A stretch of DNA of 9,375 bases from an uncultured Clostridium sp. (GCA_938036545.1 CALHQJ010000108.1:1-9375), one strand, 5' to 3'; shown: positions 1-7,134, counted from the stretch's first letter. Notes: generated by a model not told the origin, from the letters alone. Numbers and translations: made by a program.

Positions 1-349
1 GGGTTTCGATTAATTCCTCCGGTTTTAAGTTTAACTTTACCAGATAGTCAATAGCGCCCAGAGATAAGGCTTTCTTTGCCAGGCTGAATTCCTCCAGATT
101 GGTAAGGACAATAAATGAAAAAATGGCCCCCCCATTTTTGCAGGACTCTACCAGCTCCAGTCCATTTAATACGGGCATACGAATATCCGTAATCACAATA
201 TCCGGCTGCATTTCTAAAATCATCTGCCTGGCTTCCGTAGGAATCGTAGATTTGCCGATAATGGTGCAGTCGTAATCTTCCCAGCGGATCAGGGATGCAA
301 TGCCGGCCAAAATCAAAGGTTCGTCATCAATTAATATGATACGGTACAT
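1..349 (-). CDS. YesN-type response regulator, receiver domain (partial, C-terminus off the left edge)
   Basis: Reading the minus strand from the ATG at 349 gives 116 residues with no stop before the window edge. This is a CheY-like receiver domain: acidic pair D8-D9 after a hydrophobic strand, phosphoacceptor D55 in ITDIRMP, switch Thr T83 and conserved Lys K105. An AGGAG (359-363 on the plus strand) lies 9 bases before the start. It follows the sensor kinase with a 19-base gap, so the two are co-transcribed and K and D are presumably partners. In this family (YesN) the missing C-terminal part is normally an AraC-type helix-turn-helix DNA-binding domain, but that cannot be seen here. Odd points: the usual Pro after the switch Lys is Leu (YLVKLNL), and the usual SGYxxF after the fourth strand is TNLEEF. 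Likely role, inferred: transcriptional activator of the divergent transport operon. Confidence 0.88.
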   Translation of the reverse strand, partial: MYRIILIDDEPLILAGIASLIRWEDYDCTIIGKSTIPTEARQMILEMQPDIVITDIRMPVLNGLELVESCKNGGAIFSFIVLTNLEEFSLAKKALSLGAIDYLVKLNLKPEELIET

Positions 350-368
350 AATGAAACACTCCTATGGT

Positions 369-2156
369 TTATGAATATTCAAGAGGAAGGGAAACGGTAA
401 TCCTGGTAAAGGAATCCAGCTGGCTTTCAATGGAAAGGCCGTAGGCGTCGCCATAAACCAGCTTAAACCGTCTGTCTACATTGGGAAGCCCAATGCCGCT
501 CATGGTACTTTTGGTTACGCGGGATGTGTCGGTAAGGATTTTCCTGCACTGTTCCGGCGACATGCCGATCCCGTTGTCTGTAACGCTTACATATAAAACG
601 GAGGCTTCTGACCAGGCTCGTATTTTAATGAGGCCGGTACGACCCGAAGGCTCAATCCCGTTAAAAATAGCATTTTCTACCAGGGGCTGTAAGGTCAGTT
701 TAATGATATCTGCCTTGTATAATTCCGGATCGGTTACTTCGATCTGGAGATCAAACAGCTCCAGATAGCGGACTTTTTCGATAATGACATAGTCGTTTAA
801 AAAGTCCAGCTCCTGTTTTAAGGTCACCTTTTCGTTAAATCCCTTTGCCATGTTGCGAAGCAGGGAGGACAGGGAAGTTACCATCTGTACAATGCCGCTG
901 TTTTTCTGCATAGTGGCAATCCAGCGGATGGAATCTAAGGTGTTGTAGAGAAAATGGGGATTGATCTGGGCCTGAAGCATTTTAATCTCCAGATTCTTTT
1001 TCTCCTTTTCTCCCTGGATTCTGGTTTCCATCAGGTCGTTAATCTGGCTGGACATCTGGTTAATCTGCCGGCCAATGGTACCAATCTCATCCCTGCTTTC
1101 AATGGAAGGATCGGGAGTGAAGTTTCCCTGGGCCACCAGGTTTAAGTGGCTTACCAGCCGTTTAATGGGCCGCCCCAGCTGTCTGGATATGAAAAAGGAC
1201 AAAGCCAGGCCGATAAGGATGCAGTAAAGGAAAATAATGGCAATGGTTTTAAAAATCACCTTCCGGTCAATAGGCATTTTAGAGTAGGGCAGGACTTCAA
1301 AAAGAACCAGTCCGCTGACCGGATCTTTTTCATAGGTAAGGACGCCCTGTTCATGGCCCAGAGACAGGGGCAGGAAACCGGATAATTCTTTTTGGGATAT
1401 TGCCAGGTCAATAAACTCCTCTAAAGGAAAATTGCGTTCCGTTAAAGAGGCAATTAGCGTTCCGTCTGATGCGGCGGCGTAAACATATCGTCCATAGTCC
1501 AGATTTTTCAGGGTATCTGAATACAACTTGGGATTAATAGCCAGCAGCACCCAGGAATTTATTTCGCTTTGGCCAGGCGGGCCTGCAATAGGACGAACCA
1601 TGGGAATCACATAGGGAACCGCAGTCTTTCCCAGGGAAAACGGATTTTCCTCTACGGTCAAGGTATATTGAAACATGTCCTGATTTAACTTCTCCTGAAA
1701 CCAGGGCGCAGAGCGAATGGTTTCCAAATCATTATGGGAACCAGGCAGGCTTCCTGCCTGAAGAAAATACTGTTCCTTTTTATATAAGGAAATCCGGTAG
1801 ACATATTCGCTGTAGCCGGAGATAGCACAGTAGTCCTTTAATACCTTGGATGCATAAAGCTCCATGCTGTCTTTTGAAGAAATTGCCGTTCCGGAAAAGA
1901 AGTGGGACTGGCGCTCAGAACAGTTTAACAGCAGATTGATCATTTCTCTGTAGGCCAGTTCCAGGCGGCTGGAGAGAAGGTGGATGGTGTTTTGGGAGTT
2001 ACGGGTTTCGCTGGCAATCACATCTTTTTTATAAGAAGTAAAGTTATAATAGCTGATTGCAGTGGCAATGGCGATTACGATTAATAAATTATACAGAATG
2101 ATTTTTTTCTGGAAAGTTTTGGGGATAAAGGTCTGTTTTGGCTGTTTCTTGCTCAT
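369..2156 (-). CDS. YesM-type sensor histidine kinase
   Basis: A 595-residue membrane sensor kinase. The layout is a short basic N-terminus, TM1 about residues 19-37, an extracellular sensor region of about 260 residues (probably a double-Cache fold, by analogy with the family), TM2 about 301-322, a HAMP linker about 323-375, a His_kinase dimerisation region with phosphoacceptor H401 in QINPHFLYNTLD, and a HATPase domain with N-box VEN (N495), G1 box DNGIGM (527-532) and G2 box GIGLPNV (554-560). The start at 2156 is chosen because AGGAGA lies 4 bases upstream (2161-2166). The frame stays open to an ATG at 2258, but that start lacks a ribosome binding site and would add 34 residues unlike a kinase N-terminus. 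In the N-box, the position that is usually His in this family (VENAIxHG) is Asn (N499). Expected to sense an extracellular sugar or sugar-bound binding protein and phosphorylate the adjacent regulator; the ligand is unknown. Confidence 0.95.
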   Translation of the reverse strand: MSKKQPKQTFIPKTFQKKIILYNLLIVIAIATAISYYNFTSYKKDVIASETRNSQNTIHLLSSRLELAYREMINLLLNCSERQSHFFSGTAISSKDSMELYASKVLKDYCAISGYSEYVYRISLYKKEQYFLQAGSLPGSHNDLETIRSAPWFQEKLNQDMFQYTLTVEENPFSLGKTAVPYVIPMVRPIAGPPGQSEINSWVLLAINPKLYSDTLKNLDYGRYVYAAASDGTLIASLTERNFPLEEFIDLAISQKELSGFLPLSLGHEQGVLTYEKDPVSGLVLFEVLPYSKMPIDRKVIFKTIAIIFLYCILIGLALSFFISRQLGRPIKRLVSHLNLVAQGNFTPDPSIESRDEIGTIGRQINQMSSQINDLMETRIQGEKEKKNLEIKMLQAQINPHFLYNTLDSIRWIATMQKNSGIVQMVTSLSSLLRNMAKGFNEKVTLKQELDFLNDYVIIEKVRYLELFDLQIEVTDPELYKADIIKLTLQPLVENAIFNGIEPSGRTGLIKIRAWSEASVLYVSVTDNGIGMSPEQCRKILTDTSRVTKSTMSGIGLPNVDRRFKLVYGDAYGLSIESQLDSFTRITVSLPLEYS

Positions 2157-2220
2157 AGGTTCTCCTGCAGGTATTCTGGAACAGTTATAATGTGTTTTTA
2201 ATAAAATAAGCTCTTTTACT

Positions 2221-2226
2221 ATTATA
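2221..2226 (-). promoter_or_regulatory. candidate promoter -10 for the kinase/regulator operon
   Basis: On the minus strand, a perfect TATAAT (plus-strand ATTATA) lies about 65 bases upstream of the kinase start, inside an AT-rich stretch. No good -35 is found 16-18 bases further upstream (best is TACCAA), so the call rests mainly on the -10 and on position. Transcription would begin near 2214 and give a leader of about 58 bases. Confidence 0.35.
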
Positions 2227-2248
2227 TATAAAAAACAGGGAATTTGGT

Positions 2249-2274
2249 AGTGAAACATGAAAAAAGTGCATGAA
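2249..2274. repeat. imperfect direct repeat in the divergent promoter region
   Basis: AGTGaaaCATGAA (2249-2261) is followed by AGTGCATGAA (2265-2274); the second copy lacks the three A residues. AraC-type regulators often bind direct repeats upstream of the promoters they activate, so this is a possible operator for the neighbouring regulator. It lies about 80 bases upstream of the predicted -35 of the transport operon. The match is short and the region is AT-rich, so chance is a serious alternative. Confidence 0.25.
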
Positions 2275-2329
2275 TATAAAAATAATACAAGAATTTTAGT
2301 AAAAAGTAATAGAAATATAAAATAAAAAA

Positions 2330-2359
2330 ATGGCTTTCTGTGCAGTTTTTTGTTACAAT
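2330..2359 (+). promoter_or_regulatory. candidate promoter of the transport operon (extended -10)
   Basis: TGTTACAAT (2351-2359) is an extended -10 (TGn plus TACAAT). The -35 is weak: ATGGCT at 2330-2335, 18 bases upstream of the -10. Transcription would start near 2366, giving a leader of about 24 bases with the strong GGGAGGAG (2376-2383) in front of the lipoprotein gene. The A/T-rich run just upstream (2275-2329) could help polymerase binding. A weaker alternative -10, TATAAA at 2316-2321, has no -35. A weak -35 with an extended -10 fits a promoter that needs an activator, which agrees with the divergent two-component genes. Confidence 0.42.
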
Positions 2360-2367
2360 AAAGCCAT
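2330..2367. repeat. 8-bp inverted repeat flanking the transport-operon promoter
   Basis: ATGGCTTT (2330-2337) and AAAGCCAT (2360-2367) are perfect inverted copies separated by 22 bases. The left arm covers the predicted -35 and the right arm covers the predicted transcription start, with the extended -10 between them. The arm centres are 30 bases apart, close to three helical turns, so a dimeric protein or a looped complex could bind one face. It could also be a hairpin in a transcript begun further upstream. Confidence 0.45.
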
Positions 2368-2389
2368 CAAATCAAGGGAGGAGTTCATT

Positions 2390-3748
2390 ATGAAACTCAA
2401 AAAAGTAGCAGCAGCAGCTATGGCTTCTACTATGGTAGTGAGCCTGGCAGCATGTGGCGGCAACAAAGACACAGCAGCAACCACAGCAGCTCTGGCAGCA
2501 AATGGAGATGCAGCAACAACCACAGAGGCACCGGCAGGAGATAAGGAAGCAGCTTCCGGTGAAAAGATTACATTATCCATTACAACATGGGACTACGATT
2601 CTTCACCTCAGTTCTCTGCAGTTGTAGAAGCATACGAGGCACAGAATCCAAATGTTGAGATTAAGGTTATTGACACTTCTGCTGATGAATACAACAACTC
2701 TTTAGGAATCAGCTTATCTGCAGCACAGCCGGATCCAGACGTTATCTTCGTAAAGGATATGGGTTCCATGCTTCAGATGGCAGACAAGAAGCAGTTAATG
2801 CCATTAGATGATTTTGTTAAGAATGACAGCGTAGATACTTCCGTTTACAGCGGCGCATTTGAACAGTTGCAGTACAATGGCGTTACCTACGGCATGCCTT
2901 ACAGAAACGACTGGTACGTTCTGTACTACAACAAGGATTTATTTGACGCAGCAGGCGTTGAGTATCCATCCAACGATATGACATGGGAAGAGTACTATGA
3001 CCTGGCAGCAAAGATGACCTCCGGCGAGGGCAGCGCTAAGGTATACGGTACTCACGACCACACCTGGCAGGCTCTGGTTACCAACTGGGCAGTACAGGAT
3101 GGCAAGCATACCGTAGTTGAAAAAGACTACAGCTTTTTAAAGCCATGGTATGAAGATACCTTAGCTCTTCAGGAAAATGGCTACATGCAGGATTATGCAA
3201 GCTTAAAGACAGCAAACATTCATTACTCTTCTGTATTTAAGAATCAGCAGTGCGCTATGATGCCAATGGGTACCTGGTTCATAGCAACCATGGAACAGTC
3301 CAGACAGGAAGGCGAGACCGACTTTAACTGGGGCGTTGCAAGAATTCCTCACTCTGCAGATATTGAGAGCGGATATACCGTAGGTGCTCTTACTCCAGTT
3401 GCAATCAGCGCATTTACCGATGCTCCGGAAGCTGCATGGGATTTCGTAAAATTTGCATCTTCTCCAGAAGCTGCTAACATTCTGGCTGGCTGCGGCGTAT
3501 TTACCGGTATTCAGACTGAAGAATCTGTAAACACCATCGCATCTAACGAGTTCTTCCCAGAAGGCGACAGCAATAAGGAAGCATTAAGCTACACCCATTA
3601 CGTATTCGATCGTCCATTAGACCCACAGATTGAAGAAGTAAGAACCGTATTAAATGAAGTACATGATATGATCATGATTGGTGAATTTACAGTAGATGAA
3701 GGTATTGAAGACTTAAATACCCGAGTTGCAGAAATTAAGGGCTGGTAA
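2390..3748 (+). CDS. ABC transporter sugar-binding lipoprotein (CUT1 family, extracellular solute-binding protein family 1)
   Basis: A 452-residue lipoprotein. The signal peptide is K-rich then hydrophobic, with lipobox SLAAC and lipidated Cys C22. An Ala/Thr/Glu-rich flexible tether of about 35 residues follows (about 23-58), then the solute-binding domain. Family signatures include ITTWDYD (64-70) at the first strand and YGMPYRNDWYVLYYNKDLF (167-185), typical of UgpB/MalE-like carbohydrate-binding proteins. It captures an extracellular oligosaccharide at the membrane and delivers it to the two permeases encoded just downstream. The start at 2390 is supported by GGGAGGAG 6 bases upstream; an in-frame ATG at 2330 would destroy the signal peptide and lies at or upstream of the predicted transcription start. 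Codon use looks more uniform than in the enzyme genes, which fits high expression. The ligand cannot be read from sequence; abundant Trp/Tyr is consistent with sugar stacking. Confidence 0.95.
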   Translation: MKLKKVAAAAMASTMVVSLAACGGNKDTAATTAALAANGDAATTTEAPAGDKEAASGEKITLSITTWDYDSSPQFSAVVEAYEAQNPNVEIKVIDTSADEYNNSLGISLSAAQPDPDVIFVKDMGSMLQMADKKQLMPLDDFVKNDSVDTSVYSGAFEQLQYNGVTYGMPYRNDWYVLYYNKDLFDAAGVEYPSNDMTWEEYYDLAAKMTSGEGSAKVYGTHDHTWQALVTNWAVQDGKHTVVEKDYSFLKPWYEDTLALQENGYMQDYASLKTANIHYSSVFKNQQCAMMPMGTWFIATMEQSRQEGETDFNWGVARIPHSADIESGYTVGALTPVAISAFTDAPEAAWDFVKFASSPEAANILAGCGVFTGIQTEESVNTIASNEFFPEGDSNKEALSYTHYVFDRPLDPQIEEVRTVLNEVHDMIMIGEFTVDEGIEDLNTRVAEIKGW

Positions 3749-3760
3749 TTAGCATTCACG

Positions 3761-3802
3761 AGAGCGCGCCGACAGAAAAAAGCCTGAAGGCGCGCTTTTT
3801 TT
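3761..3802 (+). terminator. intrinsic terminator between binding protein and permeases
   Basis: AGCGCGCC (3763-3770) pairs perfectly with GGCGCGCT (3789-3796) across an 18-base loop; A3761 and G3762 can extend the stem through T3798 and T3797. A run of seven T follows (3796-3802). It sits 12 bases after the binding-protein stop, while the permease genes continue on the same strand with no convincing promoter. Partial read-through would give more binding protein than permease, a common arrangement in sugar ABC operons. Confidence 0.85.
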
Positions 3803-3821
3803 GCCAAAAATGCGTTGAATA

Positions 3822-3835
3822 GCTGTACATACAGC
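3822..3835. repeat. short palindrome upstream of the first permease
   Basis: GCTGTA-CA-TACAGC is a perfect 6-bp inverted repeat with a 2-base centre, lying between the terminator and the permease ribosome binding site. The 2-base gap is too small for an RNA hairpin unless the innermost pairs open, so a protein site on DNA is as likely as an RNA structure. No regulator is recognised for it. Confidence 0.3.
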
Positions 3836-3857
3836 GAGTTTATAAGGAGGTAGAGTT

Positions 3858-4775
3858 ATGAATGAGAAAAAGGCCGGTGGCCTGACTTCCCGTCAGAAAC
3901 GCGAGATTCGGAATAACTTAATCGGATATTCCTTCATCATCCCCAATCTGGTAGGATACAGTATTTTCGTATTCATTCCGGTAATCTTTTCCTTTGTGTT
4001 AAGTGTTATGAAATGGGATGGTTCCCAGGCGCCTATGGAGTTTGTAGGTCTTGCTAACTTTGTAGAAATTTTTGGAGACAGAGTGTTCCGTGGTTCTTTT
4101 GTCCATACCGTTCAGTATGCGGTAATGACAGTTCCGTTTACCTTGGTGTTATCCTTGCTTCTGGCTGTTTTATTAAACAGTAAGATTAAGGGCGTGGCAA
4201 TTTTCCGTACCGCATTTTATTTCCCATACATTGCCTCCATCGTAGCAGTCGGCGCTGTATGGAATATGCTGTTCCAGCCTGATTTCGGTCCGGTAAACGA
4301 GATGCTGAAAGCAATCGGCATTGCAGAACCGCCGAGGTGGGTGGTAAGTACGGACTGGGCTATGGTAGCCGTTTCTATCGTAAGTATTTGGAAATACATG
4401 GGTTACTACATGATCGTTTACCTGGCAGCCCTTCAGGGAATCTCCAGTTCCCTGTATGAAGCAGCTCAGATTGACGGAGCCAATGGCTGGCAGAGACTGT
4501 GGTATATTACGATTCCAATGCTGACCCCAACCACATTCTTCGTATTGATTATGCTTACCATTCAGTGCTTCAAGGTATTCGACCTAGTATACGTTATGAC
4601 TGGCGGCGGTCCTGGAAATGCAACCAAGACGCTGGTAAACTACATTTACGAAAAGGCATTTACCGGATGGGAATTCGGTCCGGCAAGTGCAGGAGCCATT
4701 ATTCTGTTCGCAGTTGTCCTGGTTATTACCTTAATCCAGTTCAGCGGTGAGAAGAAGTGGTCCAAGGATATGTAA
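3858..4775 (+). CDS. ABC transporter permease, MalF/UgpA/LplB type
   Basis: A 305-residue inner-membrane permease with about six hydrophobic segments: about 21-50, 83-107, 115-138, 168-192, 223-247 and 277-296. The cytoplasmic N-terminus is basic. The EAA loop that docks on the ATPase is clear at 201-220: EAA, three residues, G207, nine residues, then I-T-I-P. The family signature TGGGPGNATKTL follows at 248-259. The start is fixed by a perfect AAGGAGGT (3844-3851) 6 bases upstream. It forms the translocation pore with the permease encoded 15 bases downstream. No ATP-binding subunit is encoded in the window; Firmicutes CUT1 importers often share one MsmX-like ATPase encoded elsewhere, so that is the likely power source. 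Confidence 0.95.
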   Translation: MNEKKAGGLTSRQKREIRNNLIGYSFIIPNLVGYSIFVFIPVIFSFVLSVMKWDGSQAPMEFVGLANFVEIFGDRVFRGSFVHTVQYAVMTVPFTLVLSLLLAVLLNSKIKGVAIFRTAFYFPYIASIVAVGAVWNMLFQPDFGPVNEMLKAIGIAEPPRWVVSTDWAMVAVSIVSIWKYMGYYMIVYLAALQGISSSLYEAAQIDGANGWQRLWYITIPMLTPTTFFVLIMLTIQCFKVFDLVYVMTGGGPGNATKTLVNYIYEKAFTGWEFGPASAGAIILFAVVLVITLIQFSGEKKWSKDM

Positions 4776-4790
4776 GGGGGAGGAATTGAA

Positions 4791-5618
4791 ATGGAAAAGA
4801 AACAAAAAGCAATAAAAGTTTTGTTATACGCCTTATTAATTGCCTTATCCCTGTTTATGCTGGTTCCTTTCTACTGGATGGTTATTTCATCCTTAAAGCT
4901 TAACAAGGACGTATTCTCCATCCCCATGACCTGGTGGCCGGAGTCTATGCATTGGGAAAACTATAAGGTTATCTGGAACAAGATTCCGTTATTTACATTC
5001 TTTAAAAATACTGCAAAGCTGACCATCTGCACTACTCTGATTCAGCTGTGCACCAGCTGCTTCGCAGCATACGGCTTTACAAAATGTAAATTCAAAGGAA
5101 GAGATTTAATCTTCTTAATGTACGTTACTACCATTGCAGTACCATGGCAGGTATACATGGTTCCTCAGTTTATCTTGGTATCTAAGATGGGATTAAACGA
5201 TACTCACCTGGGATTAATTCTGATGCAGGCATTCTCCGCATTCGGCGTATTCCTGATTCGTCAGTTTTACATCAGTATTCCGGATGAACTGTGTGAAGCA
5301 GCCCGTATTGACGGTCTGACCGAGTACGGCATTTTCCGCCGCATTGTATTCCCGTTAGGTAAGCCAGCTATGGCTACCCTGACTATCTTTACATTTACCA
5401 ACGTATGGAACGACTTTATGGGTCCGTTGATTTACTTAAAGACCAAAGAATTAAAGACCGTTCAGCTTGGTATCAGAATGTTTATTTCCCAGTACGGCGC
5501 AGATTATGCATGGATTATGGCTGCATCTGTTTGCTCCCTGATTCCGGTAGTTATTGTATTCTTAAGCTGCCAGAAGTTCTTCGTAGAAGGCGTAGCAGCC
5601 AGTGGTATTAAAGGTTAA
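4791..5618 (+). CDS. ABC transporter permease, MalG/UgpE/YtcP type
   Basis: A 275-residue partner permease. The first membrane segment is about residues 8-32, followed by an extracytoplasmic stretch, then further segments about 75-95, 105-128, 137-158, 192-213 and 240-260. The EAA loop is at 169-188: EAA (169-171), G175, nine residues, then I-V-F-P. The C-terminus, EGVAASGIKG, is the usual ending of this subfamily. GGGAGGA lies 6 bases upstream of the start, and the gap to the previous permease is only 15 bases, so translation is probably coupled. Together with the upstream permease and lipoprotein it makes a CUT1-type carbohydrate importer, the class that takes up oligosaccharides rather than monosaccharides. 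Confidence 0.95.
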   Translation: MEKKQKAIKVLLYALLIALSLFMLVPFYWMVISSLKLNKDVFSIPMTWWPESMHWENYKVIWNKIPLFTFFKNTAKLTICTTLIQLCTSCFAAYGFTKCKFKGRDLIFLMYVTTIAVPWQVYMVPQFILVSKMGLNDTHLGLILMQAFSAFGVFLIRQFYISIPDELCEAARIDGLTEYGIFRRIVFPLGKPAMATLTIFTFTNVWNDFMGPLIYLKTKELKTVQLGIRMFISQYGADYAWIMAASVCSLIPVVIVFLSCQKFFVEGVAASGIKG

Positions 5619-5630
5619 ACACGGAAATTG

Positions 5631-5663
5631 GCGGACCCGCTTTCATGGCAGGGTCCGCTTTTT
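5631..5663 (+). terminator. intrinsic terminator between the transporter and enzyme genes
   Basis: GCGGACCC (5631-5638) pairs perfectly with GGGTCCGC (5651-5658) across a 12-base loop, followed by five T (5659-5663). It starts 12 bases after the second permease stop and ends 23 bases before the sulfatase start. No credible promoter fits in those 23 bases, so the enzyme genes are probably expressed by read-through at a lower level than the transporter. Confidence 0.82.
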
Positions 5664-5686
5664 GCTTAAAAGAAAGGAGATTTATC

Positions 5687-7111
5687 ATGTCAAAGAAACG
5701 CCCCAACCTGCTTTATCTGTTTGCAGATCAGTGGAGAGCTCATGCAGTCGGGTATAAAAACGAAGATCCGGTAGAAACGCCCTGGATGGATAGATTTTGT
5801 GAGGAAAGCGTATGCTTTTCTAACGCATACAGTACCTTTCCTCTGTGTACCCCTCACCGCGGTTCTCTGATGACGGGAAAATATCCGTTATCCATTGGTC
5901 TCTGGACCAATTGTAAGATCGGTCTGGAAGAAAAGATCATGCTAAAACCCCAGGAAACCTGTATTGCCAATGTACTAAAAGAGGAAGGCTATTCTACAGG
6001 ATATATTGGAAAATGGCATTTAGATGCTTCCGAGCTGAATTTTACGCCTCATCCAAAATCAGGTGCAAAGAACTGGGATGCATTCACTCCGCCAGGAGAG
6101 AGAAGACAGGGCTTTGACTACTGGCTGTCTTACGGCGCCTGTGACGAACACCTGGATCCGCATTACTGGCAGGATACGCCGGATCAGATCCGCCCAGGCA
6201 AATGGTCTACGGAGTATGAAACAGACAAGGCACTGGAATATATGGAACATCACAAGGATGATGAAAATCCATTTGCCCTCTTTGTTTCCTGGAATCCGCC
6301 TCATCTTCCTTACGAGCTGGTTCCGGATGAATATTACGAAAAATATAAAGATGCAGATGTATGCTGGAGGCCTAATGTACCGGAAGAAATGCGGACTCCG
6401 GAGATGGAGGCAAAGGCCCGTCAGTATTTTGCAGCAGTCCACGGCATGGATATTCAGTTTGGAAGAATCTACGAGTATCTGCGTGACAATGGGCTGGAAG
6501 AAAACACTATTGTGGTGCTGTCTGCCGACCATGGGGAGATGATGGGTTCCCACAGCAAAATGAGCAAAAACATCTGGTATGAGGAATCCGTGCACATTCC
6601 TCTTATGATCCGCCAGAAGGGACGTCTGGTACCGGGAGAATGCAGGGATATTTTTGCAAGTCCGGATCACATGCCGACTCTGTTGGAGCTTTTGGAAGCA
6701 CCTATTCCGGAAACCTGCGAGGGCTACAGCCATGGAAACTGGATTCTTAATCATCCGGCAGAAGCCCATACCGTTTATGAGGCAGATCCCAATGCGCCGG
6801 AGGATATGTTTATCTGTTCTTATCCAGGCGGGGCAGATATGGTTGCGGAGTTCTCGAAGAGAGGCCTGACCCATAAAGCATACGGCTGGAGAGGAATAAA
6901 AGGAGACGGATACACATATGTGTGCTATAATGGTTATGAACCGGATGAAGCTTCTCACGAGTGGCTTTATGACTGCGTAAACGACTATTATGAACTGAGT
7001 CCTAGAGAGATTGCTCCAGATTGTAAAGAGGAAGAAATTCTTCGGCTTCGGAAACGTTTGAGAGAGTATTTAGACAAAATCGGAGATCCCTTTTTATTTC
7101 CGGTATTATAA
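5687..7111 (+). CDS. formylglycine-dependent sulfatase (type I, AslA-like), predicted cytoplasmic
   Basis: A 474-residue alkaline-phosphatase-fold sulfatase that hydrolyses sulfate esters (or sulfamates). Metal-binding residues D14-Q15 sit in LLYLFADQW. The active-site signature is FPLCTPHRGSLMTGKYP, with C54 as the residue that would be oxidised to formylglycine and R58 following. GKWH gives K109 and H111, and SADHGEMMGSH gives D281, H282 and H289, with K294 downstream. The signature is CxPHR where the classical form is CxPSR. There is no signal peptide or membrane segment and many Cys residues, so it should act in the cytoplasm. An anaerobe would need a radical-SAM maturase (anSME) to make formylglycine; none is in the window. 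The start at 5687 is chosen for AAGGAG (5674-5679) 7 bases upstream; the in-frame ATG at 5645 lies inside the terminator hairpin loop. The substrate is unknown, though the importer context suggests a sulfated oligosaccharide. Confidence 0.93.
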   Translation: MSKKRPNLLYLFADQWRAHAVGYKNEDPVETPWMDRFCEESVCFSNAYSTFPLCTPHRGSLMTGKYPLSIGLWTNCKIGLEEKIMLKPQETCIANVLKEEGYSTGYIGKWHLDASELNFTPHPKSGAKNWDAFTPPGERRQGFDYWLSYGACDEHLDPHYWQDTPDQIRPGKWSTEYETDKALEYMEHHKDDENPFALFVSWNPPHLPYELVPDEYYEKYKDADVCWRPNVPEEMRTPEMEAKARQYFAAVHGMDIQFGRIYEYLRDNGLEENTIVVLSADHGEMMGSHSKMSKNIWYEESVHIPLMIRQKGRLVPGECRDIFASPDHMPTLLELLEAPIPETCEGYSHGNWILNHPAEAHTVYEADPNAPEDMFICSYPGGADMVAEFSKRGLTHKAYGWRGIKGDGYTYVCYNGYEPDEASHEWLYDCVNDYYELSPREIAPDCKEEEILRLRKRLREYLDKIGDPFLFPVL

Positions 7112-7134
7112 TTTGACTGCCAGGAGGATGAATC

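Noticed and set aside
2157..2258. N-terminal extension of the kinase to an ATG at 2258
   Set aside because: No ribosome binding site precedes it and it would cover the predicted -10; the ATG at 2156 has AGGAGA at good distance and gives a normal kinase N-terminus.
2330..2389. N-terminal extension of the binding protein to the ATG at 2330
   Set aside because: It would place 20 residues before a clear lipoprotein signal peptide and overlaps the predicted promoter.
2390..2560. GCA/ACA-rich low-complexity stretch looking like a short tandem repeat
   Set aside because: It encodes the Ala-rich signal peptide and Ala/Thr tether of the lipoprotein, a normal feature of such proteins, with no exact repeat unit.
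3815..3846. Possible promoter TTGAAT ... TTTATA before the first permease
   Set aside because: The -10 matches only three of six bases and runs into the ribosome binding site, leaving almost no leader.
5642..5670. Possible promoter TTCATG ... CTTAAA before the sulfatase
   Set aside because: Both elements are poor, and they overlap the terminator hairpin.
5645..5686. Upstream sulfatase start at 5645 giving a hydrophobic N-terminus
   Set aside because: That ATG lies in the terminator loop, has no ribosome binding site, and the extra 14 residues do not form a signal peptide.
6059..6958. 299-codon open frame on the minus strand inside the sulfatase gene
   Set aside because: It is fully antisense to a gene with clear catalytic motifs, has no domain signature and is rich in residues typical of reverse-frame translation.
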